A stretch of DNA of 49,046 nucleotides from contig NZ_AUDD01000022.1 in NCBI RefSeq assembly GCF_000425285.1, positions 1-49,046 on the forward strand. The letters run 5' to 3'. Positions 8,440-17,545 of the stretch are shown here, one piece after another. The position numbers were made by a program, and so were the translations under genes. The notes below the pieces were generated by a model, which made no database searches, was not told the DNA's origin, and was given only the letters and a program-made list of their open reading frames with translations. This stretch comes from Acidipropionibacterium jensenii DSM 20535 (GTDB lineage: Bacteria > Actinomycetota > Actinomycetes > Propionibacteriales > Propionibacteriaceae). Position 1 is the first letter of the stretch, and the number at the start of each line of letters is the position of its first letter.

Positions 8440-9438
8440 TCAGCGCTTCGCAGGTGCCGATCGCAGAATGTCGAGCCCGAGCTCGCGCGACAGCAGTCGA
8501 GCCGCCAGGCCCGCGCGCACACTGTTGCCCTGGGCGTCCAGTAGCGGGGAGAAGGCACCGAATCCTCCCTTGCCCGGGGAGGACGCCGTGATCCCGCCTC
8601 CGATGCCGCTCTTGCCGGGGACCCCGACCTGGAGCATCCACTCCCCCGAGGTCTCGTAGAGACCGGCCACGCCCATCGCGACCAGGGCGACGCGGGTGGC
8701 CTCGGCACCGACCACCTGCTCACCGGTGAGCGGGTTCACCCCGCCGTCGGCCAGCGTGGCGCCCATCACGGCTAGGTCCAGGGCGGTGACCTCCAGACAG
8801 CACTGGTCGGTGTACAACTCCACCGCCTGCTGCGGATCGCCCCACAGTGCTCCCTTGGTCTTGAGCAGCAGGGCAAGCGAGCGGTTGCGGAGGTTCGTGG
8901 CACGCACCGCCTCGACGGTGTCGGCGTCCAGCCTGAGGTCGCGTCCGGCGAACCGGCACAGACCGTCGCGGACGAACTCCCAGCGCTTCTCGAAGCCGTC
9001 CCCCGGGACCATGCTCGTGGTGGCGATCGCTCCCGAGTTGACCATCGGATTGGTGCGACCTCTCGGTGCCCGGTCGACCGGTTCCATCGAGTTGAACGGC
9101 AGCCCGGTGGCATTCATGCCCACCAGATCGTCGATCGCCTGGGCCCCGATCGCCTCGCAGACCAGGGCCAGCACGAAGGGCTTCGAGACGCTCATGATGA
9201 GGAACGGGACCTGCGAGTCGCCGGCCTCGAAGGTGGATCCCCCGACGTCGGCCAGGGCCAGACCGAAGTGACTGCGGTCCGCCCCGGCCAGTGCCGGGTA
9301 GACCGTCGAGAGCTCCCCCTCGCCGACCCCGGCCAACTCGTCGTGGGCCCGCCGGAGGAGGTCCTCGATCCGGGCATCGGCCGGCAGCGACCCGGTCGAG
9401 ACATAGGGCGTGCTGCCCTTGGACAGTGGGGTGCGCAT
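8440..9438 (-). CDS. glsA: Glutaminase (GlsA family)
   Basis: About 332 residues of the serine-beta-lactamase-like glutaminase family, converting glutamine to glutamate and ammonia in the cytoplasm; in many bacteria it supports acid resistance. Seen: the catalytic SxxK motif SVSK (residues 83-86), the NPMVNSGAIA motif, ELYTDQCCLEVTALDLAVMGATLADGGVNPLTGE, and GKSGIGGGI near the C-terminus; all are family signatures. Of two in-frame ATGs, 9438 has AAGGA seven bases upstream while 9456 has none, so the shorter form is preferred. A 24-bp perfect palindrome sits 36 bp upstream. The gene stands between pepD and the metal-export operon on the same strand. Confidence 0.94.
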   Translation of the reverse strand: MRTPLSKGSTPYVSTGSLPADARIEDLLRRAHDELAGVGEGELSTVYPALAGADRSHFGLALADVGGSTFEAGDSQVPFLIMSVSKPFVLALVCEAIGAQAIDDLVGMNATGLPFNSMEPVDRAPRGRTNPMVNSGAIATTSMVPGDGFEKRWEFVRDGLCRFAGRDLRLDADTVEAVRATNLRNRSLALLLKTKGALWGDPQQAVELYTDQCCLEVTALDLAVMGATLADGGVNPLTGEQVVGAEATRVALVAMGVAGLYETSGEWMLQVGVPGKSGIGGGITASSPGKGGFGAFSPLLDAQGNSVRAGLAARLLSRELGLDILRSAPAKR

Positions 9439-9473
9439 GATGGCTTCCTTCTCCATCTGGAGGGTGGACGCCG

Positions 9474-9497
9474 CCGGGTGTCGAGCTCGACACCCGG
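9474..9497. promoter_or_regulatory. 24-bp perfect palindrome upstream of glsA
   Basis: The half site CCGGGTGTCGAG is followed immediately by its exact reverse complement, with no loop. Lack of a loop or T-tract favours a protein-binding operator for glsA over a terminator for pepD, which ends 70 bp upstream. Function is inferred. Confidence 0.55.
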
Positions 9498-9566
9498 TGG
9501 TGTCGCAGCAGGGTCACAGCAGGACGGCACCCGCCGAGCTCGGGCCTCTGCGGCCGGTCGCGGCCC

Positions 9567-11228
9567 TCAGTTGTCGGACCGGGAGAACCGGTTGGTCATG
9601 AGATTGCTGGAGATCTCCAGAACCTTCCCCAGCAGCTCGTCGGTCCGGGTCCTCACGAGCTCGGCGATCGCCTCGTTGGCGGCCTCCAGAAGCTGGCGGA
9701 TCTCGGTCTCGCCGGCCACCCTCCCGGCCGCAGCCGAAACCCCAGTACCGGCGTCCCCACCACTGGATCCGGCCAGCCCGGCATCGGTCACCCGCAGGTT
9801 CGCGTGCCCGGCGGCCAGGGTCGTCTCCTGATAGCGCTCGATCTCGGGGATGATCTCGTTGAAGTGGCCATCGGCCAGCGCCGCGATAATCCGTTGGGCC
9901 CAGTAGAGGCTGTCGGTACTGACCCGTCCGGTGGTGTTGGCCAGGTAGTCCGGGGTCCTTTCGACATTGGTGTACAGCGGCACCAGGGTGTTGAACGGGT
10001 TCGAGGCGAATGCCACCCACTGGATCGCCCGGTACTCCTGCGGCCGGTAAGGACGCACCTGGAGGATCGACAGCTCGGAGTGACGGTTGATCCCGATCGG
10101 TCGAAGCAGGTGCCTCTGGGCCTCCGACCCCAGCGCCGAGTAGGGGTCGAATGGCGTCCCCTGGTAGTGCAGGCTCAGCACATACTTGACGTCCTCGAGG
10201 GTGAGCTTGCGCTCGGGAGTCCGTCCCCAGGCGATGTCATCGCTGGCCGGGGTGTGGCGCGCCGAGAGTCCGTCCCAGTCGTCATGGGGATTGAGGTGGC
10301 GCTGCATGATCCAGGCCCGTGGCGAGTTGTAGACATGGTCGGCATCGGTGTGCGAGCCGAAGGCCTCCCGAGGATTGAAGACGCCACCGGGCAGGGCGCC
10401 CCTCGACCCACCGGCTGGCCCGCCGGCCACGCCACCCTCGGACCCATGCTCCGGAAGGCTGATCGACCGGGCTGCCAGGAACCCGCTCGGCCCCGCTCCG
10501 GGCAGCCGCAGATCCAGGAAGTTCTCGGCCATGAACTCCCGCAGATCGGAGCTGGCCAGGTACTCGCGAGCCGGCCCGAAGGCGTCGTCCAGATCGAAGG
10601 AGTCGATCCCCAGCTGATTGGGCATCGTGACGTACCAGTCGTCGGGCACCCGACGGGCGATCCAGTGGTGACCGCCGACAGTCTCCAGCCACCAGATCTC
10701 GTCGGAGTCACTGAAGGCGACGCCGTTCATCTCATATGTGCCGTACTGCTCCAGCAGGGCGCCGAGTCTCAGCACCCCCTCGCGGGCAGTGCGGATGTAC
10801 GGCAGCACCAGGGTGAGGAAGTCCTCCTCGCCGATCCCACCGGCCACTGCGGCGCGATAGCCCTCGGACCCCGCAGCCCCCGTCGCCGGCTGATACTCAA
10901 CCATCGGATCGGCGCCGAGCACCCGCTCATTGCTGGTGAGGGTCTCGGTGGCGCTCATCGCGACATTGGCGGCGTTGATGCCGGCCTCTCCCCACACCCC
11001 CTCGTCGGGGATGGCGTTCGGCGCGGCGGTGTAGCGCAGCGGGTCGTCGGGGAGGTCGATGGTGAGGTGCGCAAGGACGCTGGTGTAGCTGCGGGGCTGG
11101 TCGGCGGGGGAGACGATGACGATCCGCTTGGGATTCCACTCCCCGTTGGCCGAGTCCTCGTTGCGCGCCACGATCGGCGACCCGTCGTAGCTTGCGTCCC
11201 TACCCACCAGAATCGTTGTGCAGCCCAC
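9567..11228 (-). CDS. C69-family dipeptidase (PepD-like)
   Basis: About 553 residues. The N-terminal MGCTTILVGRDASYDGSPIVARNEDS is the C69 Ntn-hydrolase start, with the Cys (residue 3) as predicted nucleophile; the body holds the TMPNQLGIDSFDLDD and FGSHTDADHVYNSPRAW segments of the family. It should cleave dipeptides in the cytoplasm. The frame stays open to a TTG at 11267, but that codon lies inside a TAGGCT -10 box (11267-11272). The GTG at 11228 is preceded by AGAGAGG and brings the Cys next to the initiator, so it is the better start. Residues 480-510 form a Gly/Ala/Ser-rich linker before a short helical C-terminus. Confidence 0.9.
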   Translation of the reverse strand: MGCTTILVGRDASYDGSPIVARNEDSANGEWNPKRIVIVSPADQPRSYTSVLAHLTIDLPDDPLRYTAAPNAIPDEGVWGEAGINAANVAMSATETLTSNERVLGADPMVEYQPATGAAGSEGYRAAVAGGIGEEDFLTLVLPYIRTAREGVLRLGALLEQYGTYEMNGVAFSDSDEIWWLETVGGHHWIARRVPDDWYVTMPNQLGIDSFDLDDAFGPAREYLASSDLREFMAENFLDLRLPGAGPSGFLAARSISLPEHGSEGGVAGGPAGGSRGALPGGVFNPREAFGSHTDADHVYNSPRAWIMQRHLNPHDDWDGLSARHTPASDDIAWGRTPERKLTLEDVKYVLSLHYQGTPFDPYSALGSEAQRHLLRPIGINRHSELSILQVRPYRPQEYRAIQWVAFASNPFNTLVPLYTNVERTPDYLANTTGRVSTDSLYWAQRIIAALADGHFNEIIPEIERYQETTLAAGHANLRVTDAGLAGSSGGDAGTGVSAAAGRVAGETEIRQLLEAANEAIAELVRTRTDELLGKVLEISSNLMTNRFSRSDN

Positions 11229-11266
11229 TTCGATGACCTCTCTGTATCTCGTGTTCTCAGTAGCCA

Positions 11267-11272
11267 AGCCTA
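11267..11272 (-). promoter_or_regulatory. -10 box of pepD
   Basis: TAGGCT on the minus strand, about 38 bases before the chosen GTG. It gives a leader of roughly 30 nt carrying AGAGAGG, and rules out the upstream TTG start. Confidence 0.5.
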
Positions 11273-11439
11273 TGTCTGCGGCTCAACGACCCACGCTGCC
11301 CCACCCCCAGCCAACGAGCAGCCCCGAGGCCCCGGACACGACCACAAACCCGGCGAGCCCCCAACCTGCAGAATCCCGACACCCGCTTCGGGCGTGTCGC
11401 GATGTCGGGGTCGTTTTCACGATGGTAGACAGACGAGGG

Positions 11440-12810
11440 ATGAGACTTCGGCAGTTTTCCCCAGACCTCGCCCGCCGCGCCCGACACGTCGCCTCCGGCG
11501 CGGTGGTTCTCGCCATCGTGGCCGGCGCGGGGTCGGCGGGAATCGCTCACGCCGAGTCCGACAAGGACCGCCAGAATCGTCTCGAGACCGCGCTGGCGAC
11601 CTCCCAGGACTCGCTGAAGAACAGCAAGGCCGAGGCTGCAACCGCCCAGCAGAATCTCACGACCTCCCAGCAGCGCCTGGCCAGTCAGCAGGCCGTCCTC
11701 TCCCAGGCGAAGTCCGACGTCGCCATCGCCAAGCAGAAGGACACCCAGCTGGCCGGCAAGCTCGCCGCCGCCCAGGACGCCCTCACCAAGGCCAACCAGG
11801 CGGTCGCCACCGGGAAGGCCGAGCTCGACGCCGACCGGAAGACCTACGCGACGTCGATGAACCGGCTGGTCCAGCAGTCCAGCCCGCTGCAGAGCATCGC
11901 CGTGTTCACCACGAACCTCACCACCAACGACATGAACCAGCGGACCCAGTGGTCGACGGTGGCCACCAACGTCAGCAAGGAAGCGGTCGAGGAGATCTCC
12001 CGCAAGGTCGTCACCCTGCAGGCCGCCGAGAAGGCCCAGGCCGGGGCCACCCGGCAGGCCGCCGAGCGCAAGAAGGACTCCGCGGCCCACCTCCAGACCA
12101 CCCGGACCCTGGAGCAGGAGGCCGAGTCGGCCGCCGAGGCGGTCGCCGCCACGGTGAAGCTCAACGCCGCCACCGCCGCCCAGAAGCAGGCCCAGCTGGA
12201 CGCCGACCGGGCCAGGACGAGTAGCCTCACCAGCCAGGTCTCCCAGGTCAAGACCTCCATCGCGAGGGCCGCAGCCCGACAGGCCGCAGCGGCCAAGGCA
12301 GAGGCCGAGGCACGACGTCAGGCGGAGGCGGCGTCCAACAAGCTGGCGACCGCCGCCGCCTCCGCCGACCGCACCCGCTCCGGCAGCGGCCAGTCCTCGT
12401 CGAGCACCGCCGGCAGCTACGGGGCCGTCGCCAACTACAACGGCGTCGACCCGTGGGGCTTCTACTGGGGCCAGTGCGTCTCCTACGCCGCCTGGAAGGT
12501 CCGCTCGACGACAAACTGGTCGAACTTCCAGAACGACACCAACGGCGTCCACTTCGGCAACGCGGTCAACTGGGGAGCCGCCGCCCGCGCCATCGGAGTG
12601 CGGGTCGACACCTCCCCGTCAGTCGGCTCGGTCGCCTGGCGGACCAGCGGGTACGCCGGCCACGTCGCCTGGGTGACCGCCGTCCACGGCGACGGGACGA
12701 TCGACGTCTCCGAGTACAACTTCGAGGTTCCCGGCGGCTTCGACACCCGATCGCGGGTGAACTGGAGCTCCGGCGGCAGCGCCGGTTTCGACGGGTTCAT
12801 CCACTTCTGA
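11440..12810 (+). CDS. Secreted coiled-coil CHAP-domain peptidoglycan hydrolase
   Basis: About 456 residues. A positively charged start and hydrophobic core (VVLAIVAGAGSAGIAHA) form a signal peptide ending at AHA. Then comes a long Ala/Gln/Lys-rich coiled coil (about 40-310) resembling PcsB-type regulators, a Ser/Gly linker, and a C-terminal CHAP domain with Cys346 (GQCVSYAAW), His408 (AGHVAWV) and a downstream SEYNF. CHAP domains cleave peptidoglycan peptides or cross-bridges, so a role in daughter-cell separation is likely. Start choice is uncertain: ATG 11422 (six residues longer) is also possible; neither has a convincing ribosome binding site, though TAGACA eight bases before 11440 could be a -10 box. 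Divergent from pepD. Confidence 0.85.
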   Translation: MRLRQFSPDLARRARHVASGAVVLAIVAGAGSAGIAHAESDKDRQNRLETALATSQDSLKNSKAEAATAQQNLTTSQQRLASQQAVLSQAKSDVAIAKQKDTQLAGKLAAAQDALTKANQAVATGKAELDADRKTYATSMNRLVQQSSPLQSIAVFTTNLTTNDMNQRTQWSTVATNVSKEAVEEISRKVVTLQAAEKAQAGATRQAAERKKDSAAHLQTTRTLEQEAESAAEAVAATVKLNAATAAQKQAQLDADRARTSSLTSQVSQVKTSIARAAARQAAAAKAEAEARRQAEAASNKLATAAASADRTRSGSGQSSSSTAGSYGAVANYNGVDPWGFYWGQCVSYAAWKVRSTTNWSNFQNDTNGVHFGNAVNWGAAARAIGVRVDTSPSVGSVAWRTSGYAGHVAWVTAVHGDGTIDVSEYNFEVPGGFDTRSRVNWSSGGSAGFDGFIHF

Positions 12811-12829
12811 GAGGTTCCCGACCTGCGCC

Positions 12830-13801
12830 TCAGCGACCGCTGGGCATCGCCATCGGAGACGCCTTGGACGGTCGCTCGACGGTGCTCGTCCCCTTCGAGG
12901 CCGGCGTCACATCCTGCGTGGAGCCGCCCTGCCTGGAGCCGCTGCTCTCGCCGCTCGAGGTTGGCTCGGTGGCGGGCTTCTCACCAGCGGTCGAGGACCC
13001 GGACGAGTGCTCCGGGGTGACCTCCGAGGACCCCTCGGGAGTCGGGGTGGAGGTCCCGTTGCCGGTCGGAGTCGTCGGAGTGGGCGTCGGGGTGGGATGA
13101 TGCGTCTCGGGAGTCTTCGGGGTAGTCGGCCGACTCGAACCGGTCGCGGTGCCGGTCTCCGTGCCGCCGGTCTGCTTCGGCCGGGTGACGGGGGCGTCGG
13201 ATCCGGGGACGGCGGGCGTCGTCCTGGTGCTCCGGCCGGGGCTGCCCGGCTGACCGGTTCCCGACGTCCGACCGGTGCGATCGGGCCTGTCTGTCGACCT
13301 CTCGGACCGCCCGTCGGCCTGCGACGAGTGGCGCGAGTCGTGGTCCGACCCGGCAGGCCCGCGCGCATCCTGGGGGCCGGCGGGCTGGGAGGTGAGGTCG
13401 ACCGTGACCGTGGCCCACCGACTGAAGGCCCCCGCGGCACTGACCGAGGCCACCCGCACCCTGATGCTGTCCACCGAGTCCGGCCAGCTGAGAGTGGCCG
13501 AGGGGACGCCGACCCGGATCGGATCGCCGCCCTCGGGGTAGACCTCGAAGACCGAGGCGCCGCTGCCGGCCACCCATGCCAGGGTGAACCGGACACCGTC
13601 ATTGGCCATCAGGCGAAGATTCTGGACGGGAGCCGGGGCGGCCGGTGCGCTTCCTGAGGAAAGCGCGGCAGCACTCGGAAGGGTGTCGATCCGGTGCACC
13701 GAGGTGGCGGTGTCACGCGAGCCGATGTGGACGGCAGTAGCCACGGCGGCTGTCCCGAAGGCAACAGCCGCCGCGATCAGCACAACCCAGCGGCTCCTCA
13801 T
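12830..13801 (-). CDS. Secreted or anchored Ser/Thr/Pro-rich protein, function unknown
   Basis: A 323-residue protein with an N-terminal hydrophobic segment (WVVLIAAAVAFGTAAVATAV) acting as signal or anchor. Residues ~55-140 look like a fibronectin type III-style beta domain (PVQNLRLMANDGVRFTLAW ... DSIRVRVASVSAAGAFS). The remainder, to the end, is low-complexity Ser/Thr/Pro/Gly sequence, typical of extended cell-wall stalks; no LPXTG motif or C-terminal anchor is visible. TAGAAT lies eight bases before the ATG, so the gene may be leaderless. It converges on the CHAP hydrolase gene with only 19 bp between stops. Specific function not recognised. Confidence 0.72.
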   Translation of the reverse strand: MRSRWVVLIAAAVAFGTAAVATAVHIGSRDTATSVHRIDTLPSAAALSSGSAPAAPAPVQNLRLMANDGVRFTLAWVAGSGASVFEVYPEGGDPIRVGVPSATLSWPDSVDSIRVRVASVSAAGAFSRWATVTVDLTSQPAGPQDARGPAGSDHDSRHSSQADGRSERSTDRPDRTGRTSGTGQPGSPGRSTRTTPAVPGSDAPVTRPKQTGGTETGTATGSSRPTTPKTPETHHPTPTPTPTTPTGNGTSTPTPEGSSEVTPEHSSGSSTAGEKPATEPTSSGESSGSRQGGSTQDVTPASKGTSTVERPSKASPMAMPSGR

Positions 13802-13949
13802 AGGGAGCCATTCTATGCGAAACCCGGCCAGAACCTAAGAAATTCTCCACGGAACTCTCAGATCCGCTGGCAGCGTGGACACTCTCCCGCCGCGCACCCC
13901 TCCCCTCGGGCCATGACGGCGCCTCGCCCGGGAGCGGGGACGGCCCCGA

Positions 13950-14885
13950 TCAGCTGAACTGGTAGGAGTCGTAGCCCTTGCCCAGCGCCTCGGCGGCGAA
14001 GATCCACGAGCCCCCGTCATGGCCGAAGTCATTGGTGCAGATCAGCAGGGTCGAGGTGCCCGGGATGATCATCGGATGGGTGGAACGCCGGTTGCGCCCC
14101 TGCTCCCGGTCGGGCAGCAGGATCTGCTTGGCCAGCACTCCCTCGGGGGTGAAGCACAGCACCCGACCCTGCTCGTACATCGCGACGTACAGGTTGCCGT
14201 CGGCGTCGATCGAGCAGGAGTCCGGACCCTCCAGGCCCGAGAAGGTGTAGGGCACCGAGGTGCCGTAGGGCGGGATGGAGACGCGGTCGTCGCCGAGCTG
14301 GATGAAGTGCAGCCGGTTGGCGGCCATCTCGGTGACCCACAGGACGTGCTCGTCGGGGGAAAGCGCCAGCCCGTTCGGGGTGGCCAGGTTCGGCACCACG
14401 CAGTCGACCGAGGACCGGTCGGCGGGCACATGGTAGATCCCGCCGGTGGGGTTGAAGACCGGCCCGGTGAAGTCGGAGAAGTAGAACCCGCCGTCGGAGT
14501 CGAAGACCATGTCATCGGGCACGAAGCCGAGTCCGCCGTCGATGATGGTCTCCAGCTCCCCGCCGTCGGGGTCCATCGCGACGATCGAGCCGTTGTCGCG
14601 CATATTGGCCAGACAGCAGACGAACAGCCGGCCGTCCTGGTGAATCTTCAGCGCCGCAGGATTCTGCCCCTCGAGGGTGCGCAGTACGCTCAGCTTCTGA
14701 GACGTCAGCTCCAGCTTGTAGACATTTCCCTCGAAGACGTCGACCAGATGGAGATCCCCGGCCCGGTCGAAGCACAGCCCCTCGAGCTGCTTGTTCTCCG
14801 GGCTCACCTGGAACCAGGGTTCGGCCACCTCGGCCGGCACGCCCTGCTCGCTCTGCGGGATTCCGGACAGTTCCTTGACGCTCAT
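13950..14885 (-). CDS. SMP-30/gluconolactonase-family protein
   Basis: About 311 residues forming a six-bladed propeller of the SMP-30/Gnl/LRE family (DRP35-like), enzymes that usually hydrolyse lactones with a bound divalent metal. Seen: ENKQLEGLCFDRAGDLHLVD near the start, FVPDDMVFDSDGGFYFSDFTG, TPNGLALSPDEHVLWVTE and GPDSCSIDADGNLYVAMY; the acidic and Asn positions in these strands are the usual metal ligands. No signal peptide, so cytoplasmic. A GTG two codons upstream (14891) is an alternative start. It is divergent from an MHS transporter, hinting that the two handle the same sugar-acid or lactone substrate (inference). Confidence 0.85.
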   Translation of the reverse strand: MSVKELSGIPQSEQGVPAEVAEPWFQVSPENKQLEGLCFDRAGDLHLVDVFEGNVYKLELTSQKLSVLRTLEGQNPAALKIHQDGRLFVCCLANMRDNGSIVAMDPDGGELETIIDGGLGFVPDDMVFDSDGGFYFSDFTGPVFNPTGGIYHVPADRSSVDCVVPNLATPNGLALSPDEHVLWVTEMAANRLHFIQLGDDRVSIPPYGTSVPYTFSGLEGPDSCSIDADGNLYVAMYEQGRVLCFTPEGVLAKQILLPDREQGRNRRSTHPMIIPGTSTLLICTNDFGHDGGSWIFAAEALGKGYDSYQFS

Positions 14886-15246
14886 CGTCACTCACTCTCG
14901 ATCTTCGACACTGCGCTTCTCACCACGGCGCCCCCGGGGACGCCGGGCCCCGCGACACTGCGCCCGCCAGCACTGCGACCTCACGACCTCGGCACCAGGG
15001 GCAGGACGTCGTCCGCCCCGGACAGCCGGCGGCGACGCCGGCACCCGGACCCCGCGACGACGTCGTCGACATTCGAGGTCCCGGACGGGCCGCTCCAGAC
15101 TATGCGATCGGCAGGACCCCGAGTCGGCGTCACGCCCGATGACGTCCCGGACCGCCGTCGGCGAGGGTCCGATCGTGAGACGGCCCCGGCGCCCGCGCCG
15201 ATGTCGGGCAGACTTCGCCCCAACCCGCAGCAAGGAGAACCCCGCC
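14886..15246. other. Divergent promoter region, lactonase / MHS transporter
   Basis: A 361-bp non-coding gap. It holds a perfect 14-bp palindrome, CGACGACGTCGTCG (15055-15068), two copies of CGACACTGCGC (about 14909 and 14959) and a third CACTGCG nearby. These could be operators controlling both genes. No clear -35/-10 pair and no small gene were found. Confidence 0.45.
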
Positions 15247-16611
15247 ATGACCGCGCCCGCGTCAGGCACAGCCCCTCGGACCCGACCCACCTCCCCCCGC
15301 GAGATGCGTCGCATCGCGTTCGCCGGAGCCTTCGGCACCGGCATCGAGCTCTATGACTTCCTGGTCTTCGGGCTGGCCGCCGGACTCGTCTTCCCGCACC
15401 TGTTCTTCCCGCAGTCGGACCCGCTGATGGGCACCCTGCAGTCCTTCATGGCCTTCGGCGCCGGGTTCATGTCCCGCCCGCTGGGCGGCATCATCTTCGG
15501 CCACTTCGGCGACCGGGTCTCGCGCAAGACGATGCTCGTCATCACCCTGCTCGCGACCGGCACCTGCACCGTGGCGATGGGCCTGCTGCCCACCTACGCG
15601 ACGGTCGGCGCCCTGGCCCCCGCCCTGCTGGTCGGGCTGCGGGTCCTCCAGGGGGTCTTCATGGGAGGCGAGCAGAGCGGCGCCTTCATCATGGTGACCG
15701 AGCACGCCCCCCAGGGACGCAAGGCCCTGCTGGGAGCGTCGGTGACCGCCGGCTCCCCGATCGGCAGCCTGCTCGGCATCGGCACCTTCCAGATCGTCGT
15801 CCTGGCGACCGGGGACGCCTTCTCCCAGTGGGGCTGGCGGATCCCCTTCCTGGCCTCCGCGGTGCTCATCGGCATCGGCCTCTACGTGCGGGTCGGGATC
15901 AGCGAGAGTCCCGAGTTCGAGCGACTCCAGGCGGAGTCGAAGACCCGGAAGGTGCCGATCGCCGGCGTCTTCTCCCACGCCCTGATCTTCCTGGTCGCGG
16001 GCATCCTGGTGAACCTGGGGTTCAACCAGTTCATCTTCATCGTCAACTCCTTCACCACCTCCTACGCCGCCCAGACCATCGGTTTCAGCCAGAGCGAGGT
16101 GCTGCTGGCCGGCCTGGTCGGATCCGCCGGGATGCTCGTGGTGGTCTTCATCGCCGGCCATCTGGCCGACCGGTTCGGGATGGCCAGGGTGATGGCGGTC
16201 GGCGCGCTGTTCCAGATCGTGTGGGCCTTCCCCTACTTCTGGCTCATCAACAGCGGCAGCCTGCCGGGGCTCTTCCTGGCGATGGTGGCGGCCTATGTCG
16301 GGCTGAGCTTCGTCTTCGGGCCGATGGCCGCCTACTACGTCAGCCTGTTCCGGCCCGAGCACCGGTACTCCGGGGTGGCGCTGTCCTACAACCTCGGCGC
16401 GGTGCTGGGCGGGGGCCTGTCCCCCTCCATCGCGACCGCCCTGCTCGGTCACTTCCACGGCAGCGTGGGGATCTCGGTGTACGTGGCGATCGGCGGCGCG
16501 CTGACCCTGGCCGGACTGGCGATCAGCTCCCGGCACCTCAACCGCAGGGACGCCACCACCGACGACCAGGTGACGCCGGCAGAGCTTCAGGGGGCCGGGC
16601 AACTCGGCTGA
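15247..16611 (+). CDS. MHS-family (metabolite:H+ symporter) MFS transporter
   Basis: About 454 residues with twelve predicted TM segments. The N-terminus REMRRIAFAGAFGTGIELYDFLVFGLAAGLVF is the hallmark of the MHS branch (ProP, ShiA, KgtP relatives), and GHFGDRVSRKTML is the loop 2-3 MFS motif. The family imports organic acids, shikimate or betaines with protons. The frame is open far upstream, but the ATG at 15247 has AAGGAG at a good distance. The lactonase gene across the divergent promoter suggests import of a sugar acid or an aromatic/organic acid; the exact substrate cannot be told. It is followed by the separate siderophore-interacting protein gene with its own iron box. Confidence 0.88.
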   Translation: MTAPASGTAPRTRPTSPREMRRIAFAGAFGTGIELYDFLVFGLAAGLVFPHLFFPQSDPLMGTLQSFMAFGAGFMSRPLGGIIFGHFGDRVSRKTMLVITLLATGTCTVAMGLLPTYATVGALAPALLVGLRVLQGVFMGGEQSGAFIMVTEHAPQGRKALLGASVTAGSPIGSLLGIGTFQIVVLATGDAFSQWGWRIPFLASAVLIGIGLYVRVGISESPEFERLQAESKTRKVPIAGVFSHALIFLVAGILVNLGFNQFIFIVNSFTTSYAAQTIGFSQSEVLLAGLVGSAGMLVVVFIAGHLADRFGMARVMAVGALFQIVWAFPYFWLINSGSLPGLFLAMVAAYVGLSFVFGPMAAYYVSLFRPEHRYSGVALSYNLGAVLGGGLSPSIATALLGHFHGSVGISVYVAIGGALTLAGLAISSRHLNRRDATTDDQVTPAELQGAGQLG

Positions 16612-16648
16612 GTGCCGACCGGACCCGATCACTGCGACACCCCTGAAG

Positions 16649-16680
16649 TGAGGTAACCCTTACCAACCCGCAACTAGGCT
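16649..16680 (+). promoter_or_regulatory. Candidate DtxR/IdeR iron box and -10 box
   Basis: TGAGGTAACCCTTACCAAC (16649-16667) contains the inverted repeat GGTAA-ccc-TTACC and agrees at 13 of 19 positions with the DtxR consensus TTAGGTTAGCCTAACCTAA. TAGGCT (16675-16680) follows, seven bases before the ATG. Repression under iron sufficiency is inferred. Confidence 0.6.
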
Positions 16681-16687
16681 TCAGGGC

Positions 16688-17545
16688 ATGGCGAAATCGA
16701 TACAGCAGGTCCGGGTGACCGCCGTCACACGGCAGGTCCCCGGAGTCGTCTCGATCGACTTCGAGCCAGGTGGTCTCTCCCCGCGGGTCTGCATCGACGA
16801 CCACGTCAAGATCATGCTGCCCGCCCCCGACTCCGAGCGCCTGCCCGCCCCCGACTCCCAGACCCTGCCCGCCGCCGGCTCCGAGACCCTCTCGACGCCA
16901 GATCCGGCGGCCCCGGCAGCCCAGGCAACCCAGCCGGCCCCGGCCCCCGCGCCGTTGCTGCGGACCTACACCCGGCGTCGCGCCGACCCGGCCACCGGCG
17001 CCTGGGGGATCGACGTCCTCCGGCTGCCGCACGACGGGCCGGGAGCGCGCTGGGCCGACTCGGTGGCGCCGGGCGACGTCGTCACCGTGCGCGGCCCGGG
17101 CGGGCACTGGCAGATGCCGGACTCCACCGAGCCGATGACCGTGCTCATGGTGGGTGACGCGGTCGCCCAGCCGGCCATCGCCAACGCCCTCGAGGCGCTG
17201 CCGGCCGACTCCTCGGCGGTCGTCCTGGTGGAGCAGGGGGACCTCCACTACCCGCTGCCGCAGCGTCCGGGGGTCCGGATCGTCCCGGTGCCGGTCTCGC
17301 CGGGAGGGGCGGCCCTGGTGGACGCGGTCCGCGACCTGGCGACGCCGTCGGGGCCGTGGTGGGCCTTCGTGCACGGCCAGGCCGAGATGGTCCGGCCGCT
17401 GCGCCGCCATCTGCGGGTGGACCGGGGGCTCCCGAAGGATCGGATGCACCTGTCGGCGTACTGGTTCTCGGGTCGCGACACCGAGGCGTGGCGGGCGATC
17501 AAGAGCCGCTTCAACAAGGCGATGATCGCCGAGTCGGGAGACTGA
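16688..17545 (+). CDS. Siderophore-interacting protein (FAD-dependent ferric reductase, ViuB-like)
   Basis: About 285 residues. The RTYTRR motif (92-97) is the flavin-binding signature of SIP-family reductases, which reduce ferric siderophores in the cytoplasm to free Fe(II). The C-terminal half has the NAD(P)H-domain pattern: TVLMVGDAVAQPAIANALEALP, HYPLPQ, PWWAFVHGQAEMVRPLRRHL and KDRMHLSAYWFSGRDTEAW. Between the first beta strands and RTYTRR lies an insertion of three 8-residue repeats (LPAPDSER type) and an Ala/Pro tract, encoded by 24-bp tandem repeats; this loop is normally short. The upstream iron box indicates iron-responsive control. No siderophore transporter is adjacent. Confidence 0.9.
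   Translation: MAKSIQQVRVTAVTRQVPGVVSIDFEPGGLSPRVCIDDHVKIMLPAPDSERLPAPDSQTLPAAGSETLSTPDPAAPAAQATQPAPAPAPLLRTYTRRRADPATGAWGIDVLRLPHDGPGARWADSVAPGDVVTVRGPGGHWQMPDSTEPMTVLMVGDAVAQPAIANALEALPADSSAVVLVEQGDLHYPLPQRPGVRIVPVPVSPGGAALVDAVRDLATPSGPWWAFVHGQAEMVRPLRRHLRVDRGLPKDRMHLSAYWFSGRDTEAWRAIKSRFNKAMIAESGD
16817..16888 (+). repeat. Three tandem 24-bp repeats inside the siderophore-interacting protein gene
   Basis: Units begin CTGCCCGCCCCCGACTCC at 16817 and 16841, and a diverged copy begins at 16865. They keep the frame and encode LPAPDSER, LPAPDSQT and LPAAGSET, a loop before the FAD motif. Confidence 0.85.

Noticed and set aside
11229-11267. TTG 11267 as pepD start
   Set aside because: It overlaps a TAGGCT -10 box; GTG 11228 has AGAGAGG and places the catalytic Cys at residue 3.
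9804-12224. 806-residue plus-strand ORF opposite pepD and across the CHAP gene
   Set aside because: Shadow frame: the minus strand has pepD and another plus frame has the CHAP hydrolase.
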